A DNA stretch of 64,000 nt from Acidovorax temperans (GCF_006716905.1 NZ_VFPV01000003.1:434001-498000); one strand, 5' to 3'. Counted from the stretch's first letter, positions 11,367 through 19,916 are shown. Numbers and translations are program-made. Notes: generated from the letters alone by a model not told the origin.

Positions 11367-11441
11367 CGCTTCACCTTCTGCCTGCGTAGAGGCAACCTGT
11401 TTCAGAAATCGTTCGCAATAGGTTTGTGGAGCAGACCAGGC

Positions 11442-12272
11442 TCAGCCGCCCAGGGTGGGCGCCACTCGCCCGCCGCCAAAACGCTCCAGCGTCGTGCCAT
11501 GCCCGCGCTGGGCCAGCACCGCGCTGGCCAGGGCAAAGTCGTCGGGGTAGGTCACCTTGAAGTTTTGCGCCCCCCCGGGCACCAGCCGAGGGTGCAGCCC
11601 CATCGCTTCCATCGCGCTGGCCTCATCGGTTGCAGCAGGGCCAATGCGCTCGATGGCGGCCATCAGTGGCCCGATGCGGAACATCTGCGGGGTTTGGGCC
11701 AGCCATTTGTCGCTGCGGTCCACCGTGGTGGCCACGCGCACGCCGCCTGGGCCATCAATCGAGGTTTTCAGCGTGTCAGCCAGCTTGTGGGCGAGCAGAC
11801 CGCCCACGCCATCAGTCGCGCAAGTGTCAATCAGGGTGTCGATCTGCGCCGAGGTAATGAGGCAGCGGGCCGCATCGTGCACCAGCACCCAGTCCTGTGG
11901 CTGCGCGCCGCGCGCCAGCAGCGCCTTCAGCCCTCCCAGCACCGTATCAGCCCGGGTAGGGCCGCCGCACTCCACCCTGAAGAAAGAGGGATGGGCATAG
12001 GCGTCCAGAAAATGGTCACCCGCCGCCACCGCCACCAGCGTGCCCAACAAACGGCTGACACCAGAAAAAGCAGCCAAAGTGTGCAGCACCATGGGCTGGC
12101 CCGCGACCAAGTGGTACTGCTTGGGCAGCGAGGGTGCAGGCGCCGTGCCCGCTGCGGGCGCAGCGACCGCGCGCAGCCCCATGCCTGCGCAGGGCACCAG
12201 GCCCCAAAAACGGCCGTGGGCCGACAAAGGAACAGGATCAGAAGGGGTGGAGGGCAGGAGCGCAGCGGTCAT
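11442..12272 (-). CDS. ispD: 2-C-methyl-D-erythritol 4-phosphate cytidylyltransferase
   Basis: Third step of the MEP pathway: transfers CMP to methylerythritol phosphate. 276 residues, somewhat long. The nucleotide-binding start GLVPCAGMGLR is separated from PKQYHLV by an Ala/Pro-rich insert of about a dozen residues absent from textbook IspD. About 20 extra residues precede the domain. VHDAARCL and the later conserved TVDRSDKWLAQTPQMFR are intact, so the enzyme is likely active. Divergent from mfd across about 100 bp. Confidence 0.95.
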   Translation of the reverse strand: MTAALLPSTPSDPVPLSAHGRFWGLVPCAGMGLRAVAAPAAGTAPAPSLPKQYHLVAGQPMVLHTLAAFSGVSRLLGTLVAVAAGDHFLDAYAHPSFFRVECGGPTRADTVLGGLKALLARGAQPQDWVLVHDAARCLITSAQIDTLIDTCATDGVGGLLAHKLADTLKTSIDGPGGVRVATTVDRSDKWLAQTPQMFRIGPLMAAIERIGPAATDEASAMEAMGLHPRLVPGGAQNFKVTYPDDFALASAVLAQRGHGTTLERFGGGRVAPTLGG

Positions 12273-12370
12273 GAGGAGAGCATTCTAAAATCCCCACTCC
12301 CCCGCCCCGCCCAGCCCGTGCGCGCTTCGCGCCCCAGGGGGTGCTGCGGGGCTGACGACACCGTCTCCGC

Positions 12371-15300
12371 ATGGAACTGCCAAAACTCACCCCTGGTAAA
12401 CGCTTCTCCCTGCCCCGCCCCGTGGGCAGCGCCGATTCCCTGCTGTTGGCCCGCCTGGCCGAGCGTGACAAAGCCTCTCACCGCACCACGGCCATCATCG
12501 CCGCCGACGCTGCCGACGCGCAGCGCCTCATCGACGAGATGGCCTTCTTTGCGCCCGGCCTGCGCTGCGCGCTGTTCCCCGACTGGGAGACGCTGCCCTA
12601 CGACACATTCAGCCCGCACCAGGACCTGATCAGCGAGCGGCTGGCCACACTGTGGCGCATCTCGCAAGGTGAAGCCGATGTGGTGCTGGTACCCGCCACG
12701 ACTGCGCTGTACCGCTTGGCACCCCCCTCGTTCTTGGCCGGCTACACCTTCCACTTCAAGACGAAGCAAAAGCTGGACGAAGCCAAGTTCAAAGCGCAGC
12801 TCACGCTGGCCGGGTACAGCCATGTCTCTCAGGTGGTAAGCCCCGGCGAATACGCGGTGCGCGGCGGGCTGATCGACCTGTTCCCCATGGGCTCGCTCGT
12901 GCCGTTCCGCGTAGACCTGTTCGACGACGAAATCGACAGCATCCGCACCTTCGACCCCGACAGCCAGCGCAGCCTGTATCCCGTGCCCGAGGTGCGCCTT
13001 CTGCCCGGCCGCGAGTTCCCCATGGACGACGAGGCGCGCGCCAAATTCAGAAGCCGCTGGCGCGAGATGCTGGAAGGCGACCCGACCAAGAGCCGCATCT
13101 ACAAAGACATGGGCGCGGGCGTGGCCACGGCGGGCATCGAGTACTACCTGCCGCTGTTTTTTGACGAGACGGCCACCGTATTTGATTACCTGGGCAACGA
13201 AGCCACGGTGGTGCTGCACGGCGACCTGGAGCCTGCCTTTCAGCGCTTCTGGCAGGACACGAAAGACCGCTTCCGTCTGGTGCAGGGCGACCCCGAGCGC
13301 CCTGCCCTGCCGCCCGAATCGCTGTTTCTCTCGATAGACCAGTTCTACACCCGCGCCAACGAGCATGCCCAGTTGTCGCTGCGCCCCGGCGTGCAGGACG
13401 TGGATGACAACCCGCACTTCCAGAAGCTTGGCGACCTGTCGGTAGTGCGCGGTGCGGAAGACCCGCTGGCCCGCCTGCACGCCCACATCCGCAACACCCA
13501 GCACCGCGTGCTGCTGCTGGCCGAGAGTGACGGCCGACGCGAAAGTCTGCTGGACTTTTTGCGCGCGTCGCAACTGAATCCGCCCGCGTTTGATTCGCTG
13601 GCCGAGTTTCAGGGAGCAGCCGACGAAAAGGTGGGCATCGCCACCGCCGGGCTGACCGCGGGCTTCAGCTGGATCGAGGACGGCATCGACTTCGTCACCG
13701 AGACCGAGCTGTTTGCCGCGGGCCCCACCACGCGCCGCCGCAAGAAGCAGGAGCAAGTCAGCGATGTCGAAGCGCTGATCAAGGACCTGGCCGAGCTGAA
13801 CGTGGGCGACCCCGTAGTGCACAGCCAGCACGGCATCGGCCGCTACCGGGGCCTGGTCAACATGGACGTGGGCAACAAGAACCCCGATGGCTCGCCCGCC
13901 ATGCAGGAGTTTTTGCACCTGGAATATGCCGACAAGGCCGTGCTGTATGTGCCCGTGAGCCAGCTGCAGCTCATCAGTCGCTACACCGGCGTGAGCGCCG
14001 ACGAGGCGCCGCTGCACAAGCTGGGCAGCGGCCAGTGGGAAAAGGCCAAACGCAAGGCTGCCGAGCAGGTGCGTGACAGCGCGGCCGAGCTGCTCAACAT
14101 CTACGCCCGGCGTGCGGCGCGCGAAGGCCATGCCTTCCGCTACAGCCCGCAGGACTATGAGACCTTTGCCAACGACTTCGGCTTTGAAGAAACGGCCGAC
14201 CAGAATGCCGCCATCCACGCGGTGATCCAGGACATGATCAGCCCCCGCCCCATGGACCGCCTGGTCTGCGGCGACGTGGGCTTTGGCAAGACCGAGGTGG
14301 CGCTGCGCGCTGCCTTCGTGGCTGTGACGGGCGGCAAGCAGGTGGCCTTCCTCGCGCCCACGACGCTGCTGGCCGAACAGCACTACCAGACGCTGGTGGA
14401 CCGTTTCAGCAAGTGGCCGGTGAAGATTGCCGAGGTCTCGCGCTTCCGGTCGGGCAAGGAAATCACGGCCGCCATCAAGGGTATCGGCGACGGCACGGTA
14501 GACATCGTGGTGGGCACGCACAAGCTTCTCAGTGAATCCACCAAGTTCCACAACCTGGGCCTGCTCATCATCGACGAGGAGCACCGCTTCGGCGTGCGCC
14601 ACAAGGAGCAGATGAAGGCCCTGCGCGCCGAGGTGGACGTGCTCACCCTCACCGCCACCCCCATCCCGCGCACGCTGGGCATGGCGCTGGAAGGGCTGCG
14701 CGACCTGTCGGTCATCGCCACCGCGCCGCAGAGGCGCCTGGCGATCAAGACCTTTGTGCGCAACGAAGGCACGGGCGTGATCCGCGAGGCGGTGCTGCGC
14801 GAATTGAAGCGCGGCGGTCAGGTCTACTTCCTGCACAACGAGGTGGAGACCATCGAGAACCGCCGCCAGAAGCTCGAAGAGATCTTGCCCGAGGCCCGCA
14901 TCGCCGTGGCCCACGGCCAGATGCCCGAGCGCGAGCTCGAACGCGTGATGCGCGACTTCGTGGCCCAGCGCTTCAACATCCTGCTGTGCTCGACCATCAT
15001 CGAGACCGGCATCGACGTGCCCACGGCCAACACCATCATCATGAGCCGCGCCGACAAGTTCGGCCTGGCGCAGCTGCACCAGCTGCGCGGGCGCGTGGGC
15101 CGCAGCCACCACCAGGCGTATGCCTACCTCATGGTGCCCGACGTGGAAGGCCTGACCAAGCAGGCGCAGCAACGGCTCGAAGCCATCCAGCAGATGGAAG
15201 AACTGGGCAGCGGCTTTTACCTGGCCATGCACGACCTGGAGATCCGCGGTGCGGGCGAGGTGCTGGGCGAAAACCAGAGCGGCAACATGCTCGAAGTCGG

Positions 15301-15844
15301 GTTCCAGCTGTACAACGAGATGCTCAACGAAGCCGTCAAGGCGCTCAAGGCGGGCAAGGAGCCCGACCTGCTCTCGCCCCTGTCCGTCACCACCGACATC
15401 AACCTGCACGCCCCCGCCCTGCTGCCCGACGACTACTGCGGCGACGTGCACCTGCGCTTGTCGTTCTACAAGAAGCTGGCCACGGCCAAGACACCTGACC
15501 AGATCGACGGCTTGCTCGAAGAGATCGTGGACCGCTTTGGCAAACTGCCGCCGCAGGCCCAGACCTTGATTGACGTGCATCGCCTGCGCGTGCTGAGCCA
15601 GCCCTACGGCGTGGTGAAGGTGGACGCCGCGCCCGGCGTCATCAACATCACCTTCAAGCCCCAGCCGCCGATCGACCCGATGCGCATCATCGAACTGATC
15701 CAGAAGAACAAGCACATCAAGCTGGCGGGCAACGAGAAGCTGCGCATCGAGCGCGAGCTGAAAGAACCCAAGGACCGGGCACAACTGGTGCGCGATATCT
15801 TGCGCGGGCTCGGGCAGCCGCTGGCCCAGCCCGCCCTCGGATAA
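12371..15844 (+). CDS. mfd: transcription-repair coupling factor Mfd
   Basis: ATP-dependent translocase that removes stalled RNA polymerase from lesions and recruits UvrA. 1157 residues, full length. The order is a UvrB-like N-terminal region, an RNA-polymerase-interacting domain (around 470-560), then RecG-like motor domains with Walker A GFGKTEVAL (about 637-645) and the DEEH box (about 735). GRVGRSHHQAYAYL is helicase motif VI, and a C-terminal regulatory domain follows. No frameshift seen. Confidence 0.98.
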   Translation: MELPKLTPGKRFSLPRPVGSADSLLLARLAERDKASHRTTAIIAADAADAQRLIDEMAFFAPGLRCALFPDWETLPYDTFSPHQDLISERLATLWRISQGEADVVLVPATTALYRLAPPSFLAGYTFHFKTKQKLDEAKFKAQLTLAGYSHVSQVVSPGEYAVRGGLIDLFPMGSLVPFRVDLFDDEIDSIRTFDPDSQRSLYPVPEVRLLPGREFPMDDEARAKFRSRWREMLEGDPTKSRIYKDMGAGVATAGIEYYLPLFFDETATVFDYLGNEATVVLHGDLEPAFQRFWQDTKDRFRLVQGDPERPALPPESLFLSIDQFYTRANEHAQLSLRPGVQDVDDNPHFQKLGDLSVVRGAEDPLARLHAHIRNTQHRVLLLAESDGRRESLLDFLRASQLNPPAFDSLAEFQGAADEKVGIATAGLTAGFSWIEDGIDFVTETELFAAGPTTRRRKKQEQVSDVEALIKDLAELNVGDPVVHSQHGIGRYRGLVNMDVGNKNPDGSPAMQEFLHLEYADKAVLYVPVSQLQLISRYTGVSADEAPLHKLGSGQWEKAKRKAAEQVRDSAAELLNIYARRAAREGHAFRYSPQDYETFANDFGFEETADQNAAIHAVIQDMISPRPMDRLVCGDVGFGKTEVALRAAFVAVTGGKQVAFLAPTTLLAEQHYQTLVDRFSKWPVKIAEVSRFRSGKEITAAIKGIGDGTVDIVVGTHKLLSESTKFHNLGLLIIDEEHRFGVRHKEQMKALRAEVDVLTLTATPIPRTLGMALEGLRDLSVIATAPQRRLAIKTFVRNEGTGVIREAVLRELKRGGQVYFLHNEVETIENRRQKLEEILPEARIAVAHGQMPERELERVMRDFVAQRFNILLCSTIIETGIDVPTANTIIMSRADKFGLAQLHQLRGRVGRSHHQAYAYLMVPDVEGLTKQAQQRLEAIQQMEELGSGFYLAMHDLEIRGAGEVLGENQSGNMLEVGFQLYNEMLNEAVKALKAGKEPDLLSPLSVTTDINLHAPALLPDDYCGDVHLRLSFYKKLATAKTPDQIDGLLEEIVDRFGKLPPQAQTLIDVHRLRVLSQPYGVVKVDAAPGVINITFKPQPPIDPMRIIELIQKNKHIKLAGNEKLRIERELKEPKDRAQLVRDILRGLGQPLAQPALG

Positions 15845-15880
15845 ACGCCACACCATCGGCAACACCGCGCCAGGAACGCT

Positions 15881-16537
15881 ATGGAACTTGAAGCTTGTCT
15901 GATCGCGGTGGCCTTGGTCATGTCGCTATGGCTGCGCCCCTGGCGCATGCTGAGCCGTCAGGCGCTGGGGAAAGACGGGCCCAGCGAGCCCTCCCCGCTC
16001 GTGACGCCGCTGCTGGCCACGCTGGTGGTGCTGCCCTGGCTGTGGGCGCTGCCCACACTGCATCGCATGCCGCTGCAGTTGCAATGGTCTGGTGCCTGCC
16101 TGGTGGTGCTGATGCTGGGGTGGCCGCTGGCCATACCGGCCTTGGTGGCCGTGGGCGGCATTGCGGCCGTGCTTTCACCCTCGCTCGACTGGGCTGACGC
16201 CGTGGGCACGATTGCCTGGCAAGGGGTTGTGCCTGCCACCTTGGCGCTGGCATTGGGTGCGGTCATCCGGCGCCTGATCGGCACACAGCCCTTTGTCTAC
16301 GTGCTGGGTCGCGCCTTTCTCGGCACGGCCGTGTGCTTGTTTTTGGCAAACGTGCTGGGGCAGTGGAGCGGACATTCGCTCCCAGGCGTGGAAGGCGACC
16401 TGTCGCTGGTCGCACGCTGGCTCATGGCCTGGGGCGACGCTTTCGTCACGGGCATGTTGACGGCGATCTTTGTGGCGTTCAAGCCCGAGTGGCTGGCCAC
16501 ATGGTCGGATCGTTTGTACTTGCGCAAACCCGATTGA
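15881..16537 (+). CDS. integral membrane protein, CbiM/ECF-permease-like
   Basis: A 218-residue protein with about six to seven hydrophobic segments. The closing stretch MAWGDAFVTGMLTAIFVAFKPEWLATW resembles a family annotated as energy-coupling-factor transporter permease (COG3235, CbiM-like); this assignment is from memory. No ECF ATPase or T component is adjacent, so a transport role is uncertain. Starts 36 bp after the mfd stop and may be co-transcribed with it. Confidence 0.6.
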   Translation: MELEACLIAVALVMSLWLRPWRMLSRQALGKDGPSEPSPLVTPLLATLVVLPWLWALPTLHRMPLQLQWSGACLVVLMLGWPLAIPALVAVGGIAAVLSPSLDWADAVGTIAWQGVVPATLALALGAVIRRLIGTQPFVYVLGRAFLGTAVCLFLANVLGQWSGHSLPGVEGDLSLVARWLMAWGDAFVTGMLTAIFVAFKPEWLATWSDRLYLRKPD

Positions 16538-16636
16538 AGCCGACCGCCGTGGCTGGTGGATTCTTGACATAGCGCAAGCCGCCCACGCCTCTGGGGCACG
16601 ATAGTGGGATATCCATTCAAGAAAGAGGGTTTCCCC

Positions 16637-16822
16637 ATGAAATTGCTGAACGACCTTTTCTCTACCGACTACGGCCTGATGAGCATCATCGGCATTGGAT
16701 TCATGCTGTGCATGGCCGCGTTCTTCGTGCGCATGTTTGTGGTGAAGATGAACGAGCCACCAGCGCCCAACCCCGCACAGGTCGGCAAGGGCAACCGAGA
16801 AGGACAGACGTCCACGCGCTGA
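16637..16822 (+). CDS. DUF3149 single-span membrane protein
   Basis: A 61-residue protein, MKLLNDLFSTDYGLMSIIG, with one transmembrane helix (about 12-34) and a polar Pro-rich tail. The N-terminal block is the DUF3149 signature as I recall it. The ATG at 16637 is preceded by AAAGAGGG at good spacing. Function unknown. Confidence 0.75.
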   Translation: MKLLNDLFSTDYGLMSIIGIGFMLCMAAFFVRMFVVKMNEPPAPNPAQVGKGNREGQTSTR

Positions 16823-16874
16823 GTTGCTTTGAGAGGCGCCTGCAGTGATGGCGCTTTGGGCGCAAGCGTTTGCT

Positions 16875-16931
16875 TCGATTTTGATAGCTGCTCGCGCTTT
16901 ATCCATGGGCCTTAGGGCCTTTTTTCGCTTT
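16875..16931 (+). repeat. REP-like motif (copy c) with possible terminator
   Basis: TTGATAGCTGCTCGCGCTTT at 16881, one arm of the dispersed family, followed by GGGCCTTAGGGCC and a run of T. The GGCC repeats could form a short stem ending the DUF3149 transcript. The stem is short, so the terminator call is weak. Confidence 0.5.
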
Positions 16932-17083
16932 AAATCCTGTAGCCACCCACTAGTGACGTGGGCTGGCTGAGCGTGCGCTTACAAAGCGATGCGCCCTGTG
17001 CCCAATGTCTGCGGCACAGCAGCAGCCCTATGCCACAGGGCTACCATTGCGGTTTTCCATTTCCGTCTAGCCGCAGTTTTTTC

Positions 17084-17800
17084 ATGACACAAGCCACCGA
17101 ACTGGCCCCAGGCCTCGTTGTCCAGGGCATTCAAGCGCCGCTCTCGCTGTCCCATTTCAAGCTGATTGCTTTTGACATGGACTCGACGCTCATCAACATC
17201 GAATGCGTGGATGAAATTGCGGATGCCGCTGGCCGAAAGGCAGAAGTGGCCGCCATCACCGAAGCAGCGATGCAAGGACTGATCACCGACTACAAGGAAA
17301 GCCTGCGCCAGCGCGTCGCCCTGCTCAAAGGGGTGACGGTGAGCCATCTGGAGCATGTGTTCACCGAACGGCTGCGCTTCAACCCCGGAGCCAAAGAGCT
17401 GATCACCGCCGCGAAAGCCGCCGGACTCACCACGCTGCTGGTATCGGGCGGCTTCACCTTCTTTGCCGATCGCGTTCGCGCGGGCCTGGGCATCGACTTC
17501 GCCCGCTCCAACATGCTGGAAGTGGACAACGGCCAACTGACCGGGCGCATGGTGGACCAGGCTTGGGGAGACATCTGCGATGGCGCCGAAAAGCGCCGCA
17601 CCCTGCTGGAGCTGGCATCGCTGATGGGCATTTCCCCCAAGCAGGCCATTGCTGTGGGCGACGGTGCCAACGACCTGCCCATGATGGGCGTCGCCGGTCT
17701 TTCAGTGGCCTACCACGCCAAACCCACCGTGCGTGCGCAAGCCCATGTGGCCATCAACCAGGGCGGCCTGGACCGTTTGCTGGAAGTGGTGACTCCGTAA
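17084..17800 (+). CDS. serB: phosphoserine phosphatase
   Basis: Last step of serine synthesis: hydrolyses O-phosphoserine in the cytoplasm. 238 residues, HAD superfamily. Motif I is FDMDSTLINIECVDEIA, motif II is LLVSGGFTFF, and motif III/IV is GDGANDLPMM. It lacks the N-terminal ACT-like domain of some SerB proteins. ATG at 17084 is chosen. The open frame extends 42 codons upstream through non-conserved sequence. Confidence 0.95.
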   Translation: MTQATELAPGLVVQGIQAPLSLSHFKLIAFDMDSTLINIECVDEIADAAGRKAEVAAITEAAMQGLITDYKESLRQRVALLKGVTVSHLEHVFTERLRFNPGAKELITAAKAAGLTTLLVSGGFTFFADRVRAGLGIDFARSNMLEVDNGQLTGRMVDQAWGDICDGAEKRRTLLELASLMGISPKQAIAVGDGANDLPMMGVAGLSVAYHAKPTVRAQAHVAINQGGLDRLLEVVTP

Positions 17801-17805
17801 ACTCC

Positions 17806-17837
17806 TTCGAAAAGGTCTGGCAACAAACCTTTTCGAA
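17806..17837. repeat. perfect 11-bp inverted repeat after serB
   Basis: TTCGAAAAGGT (17806-17816) and ACCTTTTCGAA (17827-17837) are exact reverse complements with a 10-base loop, beginning five bases after the serB stop. There is no clear T-tract, so it is either a 3'-end stabilising hairpin or an atypical terminator. Confidence 0.6.
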
Positions 17838-17959
17838 CACACACAAAGCATCCAATCAGCGCGGCCCCACATCGCAGCGCCGCCCCGTCAGGGGCAGTAT
17901 TGAATGCAGGTGGAATAGGCCCGGCCAGGCCCTAGGCCACCTCAAGCACGCTCACCGGA

Positions 17960-18448
17960 TCATTTCACCGCCAGGCCAGACGCAGGCTTGGCGCTGCGCC
18001 GGGGATGCTGAACCAGCGGCAACACCTCCATGGTGGAAGTGGGCGCATCCACCAAATCCGCCAGGGTCACGCCATCCAGCACCGCCAGGTAAGCGTTGAT
18101 GGCTGCCCCCAAGGCACCCTTGAGCCGGCAGTTGTCACTCAAGCGGCAACGGTTCACCCGGGGGTCAAAGCACTCGACCAGGTGAAAGTCGGTTTCGGTC
18201 TGGCGCACCACGGCGCCCAGATTGATCTCGCTGGGCGGCTTCATCAGGCGCATGCCGCCTCCTCTGCCCCTTGTCGTCTCGAGCAAGCCCTGCGCTGCCA
18301 GCTCTTGCACGATCTTCATCAGGTGGCTGCGGGAGATGCCATAGCCCTCGGCCACCTCGGTGATCGTCACAGGTTGTTCACGGCCCTGCGTAGCCGCGCA
18401 ATACATCAGTACACGCAAGGTGTAGTCAGTCCATTGGGTAAGGCGCAT
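17960..18448 (-). CDS. nsrR: Rrf2-family NO-sensing repressor (NsrR type)
   Basis: A 162-residue Rrf2 regulator with an N-terminal winged helix (MRLTQWTDYTLRVLMY onward). The iron-sulfur ligands of NsrR are present: Cys93, Cys101 and Cys107 in ECFDPRVNRCRLSDNC, plus an Asp at residue 8, a cluster ligand known in studied NsrR. It likely represses NO-response genes until NO destroys the cluster. This fits its neighbours, a divergent YtfE/RIC protein and a hemoglobin. CAGGAACA eight bases before the ATG is the ribosome site. Immediately upstream lies an inserted MITE, so the native promoter is displaced. The frame stays open through the MITE, but homology starts at 18448. Confidence 0.85.
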   Translation of the reverse strand: MRLTQWTDYTLRVLMYCAATQGREQPVTITEVAEGYGISRSHLMKIVQELAAQGLLETTRGRGGGMRLMKPPSEINLGAVVRQTETDFHLVECFDPRVNRCRLSDNCRLKGALGAAINAYLAVLDGVTLADLVDAPTSTMEVLPLVQHPRRSAKPASGLAVK

Positions 18449-18461
18449 GGCGTTGTTCCTG

Positions 18462-18567
18462 GGCTCTTCTAGCGAATAGTAGTGATGGAAATCGCCGCAC
18501 GTCTGTAAACGACGATTTCGACGTACGACATTTATCGAGTGCATCACTAGCATTCGCTAGAAGAGCC
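18462..18567. mobile_element. 106-bp MITE (copy 1), IS1595-type ends
   Basis: Non-autonomous element with terminal inverted repeats beginning GGCTCTTCTAGCGAAT. The left end reads on as AGTAGTGATG and the right end as GCTAGTGATG, so the two differ at two positions. It is flanked by a perfect 8-bp duplication TGTTCCTG (18454-18461 and 18568-18575). It matches copy 2 (25898-27849) base for base where comparable. Only the ends match the IS1595-family element at 38619-41144; the roughly 55-bp core is unrelated. The insertion is 13 bp upstream of the nsrR start codon. Confidence 0.92.
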
Positions 18568-18618
18568 TGTTCCTGGCTCAAATTAAAAGATGCTTGCAAC
18601 GTGAATTTTATTGAATAA

Positions 18619-18641
18619 AATATTCATACCAAATGAATCTT
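18619..18641. promoter_or_regulatory. putative NsrR operator
   Basis: A 23-bp imperfect palindrome with the core ATTCAT-ACCAA-ATGAAT, lying 14 bp upstream of the YtfE start. Compared from memory with the E. coli NsrR consensus (two half-sites like AAGATGCAT and ATGCATCTT around a 5-base centre), about 17 of 23 positions agree. A second palindrome, ATTTTAT-TGA-ATAAAAT, sits immediately upstream. Its position would block transcription of the NO-defence genes. Confidence 0.6.
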
Positions 18642-18654
18642 TAAGGAAAGCCCC

Positions 18655-19380
18655 ATGAATGCCCGCCTGCAAGACACCCAACCCGCTTTGAGCGCAGAGC
18701 AAGCCATCGGTCAGATCGCTGTGGAGCTGCCGGGTTCCACCGCCGTTTTTCGCCGTTTGAAGCTGGACTTTTGCTGCGGCGGCCAGATCAGCCTGCGCGA
18801 GGCGGCTGCACAGAAATCGCTGGACGTGGACGCCATCCTTGCCGAGCTGTCGCAACTGCAGCGCAGCACTGACCTGCCTGGCATTACTTCGCCAGCCGAA
18901 CTGGTAGACCACATCCTGGCCCGCTACCACGAAGTGCATCGCGCGCAGCTTCCAGAACTGATTCGCATGGCGCGCCGAGTGGAAGCCGTGCACCGCGACA
19001 ACCCCGAGGTGCCAGCGGGCCTGGCCGATACGCTGGAAGCCATGCACGAAGAGCTGCTGTCGCACATGGAGAAGGAAGAAACCATTCTGTTCCCCATGCT
19101 GAAGACCGGCGGCAATGCCTTCGTGGTGCACCCTATTGGCATGATGCGTGCCGAGCATGTGGACCACGGCGAGGCGCTCGACAAGCTCAACGCCCTGACC
19201 AACGATGCCACGCCCCCCCAGGGCGCGTGCAACACCTGGCGCGCCCTGTATGCCGGCATCGCCCAGCTCAACGATGACCTGATCAATCATATCCACCTGG
19301 AAAACAACGTGCTTTTCCCTCAGTTTGAGGCGTCTTCCAAGGCCGGGGGTTGCGGTACGTCAGCATGTAGCTGCAGCTGA
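18655..19380 (+). CDS. ytfE: di-iron iron-sulfur cluster repair protein (YtfE/RIC/ScdA)
   Basis: A 241-residue RIC-family protein that helps rebuild Fe-S clusters after nitrosative or oxidative damage. The N-terminal ScdA_N-type segment holds the Cys pair in LDFCCGGQISLREAA. The hemerythrin-like domain follows, with His/Glu ligands in HEELLSHMEKEETILFPM, RAEHVDHGEALDKL and NHIHLENNVLFPQFE. The end GGCGTSACSCS adds three cysteines not typical of the family as I know it. TTAAGGAAAG is the ribosome site. A predicted NsrR operator precedes it, and the hemoglobin gene follows by 18 bp, so the two are probably co-transcribed. Confidence 0.92.
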   Translation: MNARLQDTQPALSAEQAIGQIAVELPGSTAVFRRLKLDFCCGGQISLREAAAQKSLDVDAILAELSQLQRSTDLPGITSPAELVDHILARYHEVHRAQLPELIRMARRVEAVHRDNPEVPAGLADTLEAMHEELLSHMEKEETILFPMLKTGGNAFVVHPIGMMRAEHVDHGEALDKLNALTNDATPPQGACNTWRALYAGIAQLNDDLINHIHLENNVLFPQFEASSKAGGCGTSACSCS

Positions 19381-19398
19381 TCGCTCACACTGCGCGCC

Positions 19399-19824
19399 AT
19401 GCAAGCCAACCTGACCTATCACACCCCCACTGTTGAAAGCATTTCCGAGTTGGTGCACGCGTTTTATGCCGATGTGCGGCAAGACGCGCTGCTAGGCCCG
19501 GTGTTTGACGAGGCCCTGAACGGCCAGTGGGACGAGCACTTGCACAGGTTGGTGGATTTTTGGAGCACAGTGCTGCTGGGCAGTCGCAGCTTTAAAGGCA
19601 ATGTGCTGGGCAAGCACATGCAGCTGCAAGGCATCACGCCCGCCCACTTTGCGGCCTGGGTGCGTTTGTGGAACGAGCACACGGCCCGGCTGTTTGCTCC
19701 GGAAGTGGCACACGGGCTGCAGGCCGCAGCGCATGGGGTGGCCCGCAATCTCTTCCGAGGGTATTTTGGGGAGCTGCCCGGCTTTGCCACGCCGCGCCAA
19801 GACGCCCATGCCAACGGGGCTTGA
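19399..19824 (+). CDS. group III truncated hemoglobin
   Basis: A 141-residue truncated globin. The proximal heme histidine is in GKHMQLQGI, and FWSTVLLGSRSFKG and HFAAWVRLWNEHT are typical of the group III type found in Campylobacter and many betaproteobacteria. Likely role: NO or oxygen chemistry alongside YtfE, 18 bp downstream in the same direction. Ends before a bidirectional hairpin terminator. Confidence 0.88.
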   Translation: MQANLTYHTPTVESISELVHAFYADVRQDALLGPVFDEALNGQWDEHLHRLVDFWSTVLLGSRSFKGNVLGKHMQLQGITPAHFAAWVRLWNEHTARLFAPEVAHGLQAAAHGVARNLFRGYFGELPGFATPRQDAHANGA

Positions 19825-19886
19825 GCGCTTCGCGCCCATTCTCCAGTCACGGGGTTGGTGACCGGAAACCCCTGCTGCCTTTCAAC

Positions 19887-19916
19887 AAGCCTGCGCCGCA
19901 AGCGCAGGCTTTTGTC
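19887..19916. terminator. bidirectional terminator
   Basis: Stem AAGCCTGCG / CGCAGGCTT with loop CCGCAAG, then TTTGTCTT on the plus strand. It lies between the hemoglobin gene and the convergent small membrane protein gene, whose stop codon abuts it. Confidence 0.75.

Noticed and set aside
12269-15865. 1198-codon open frame antisense to mfd
   Set aside because: Shadow of mfd. Low-complexity translation, no ribosome site, and it also overlaps the ispD-mfd promoter region.
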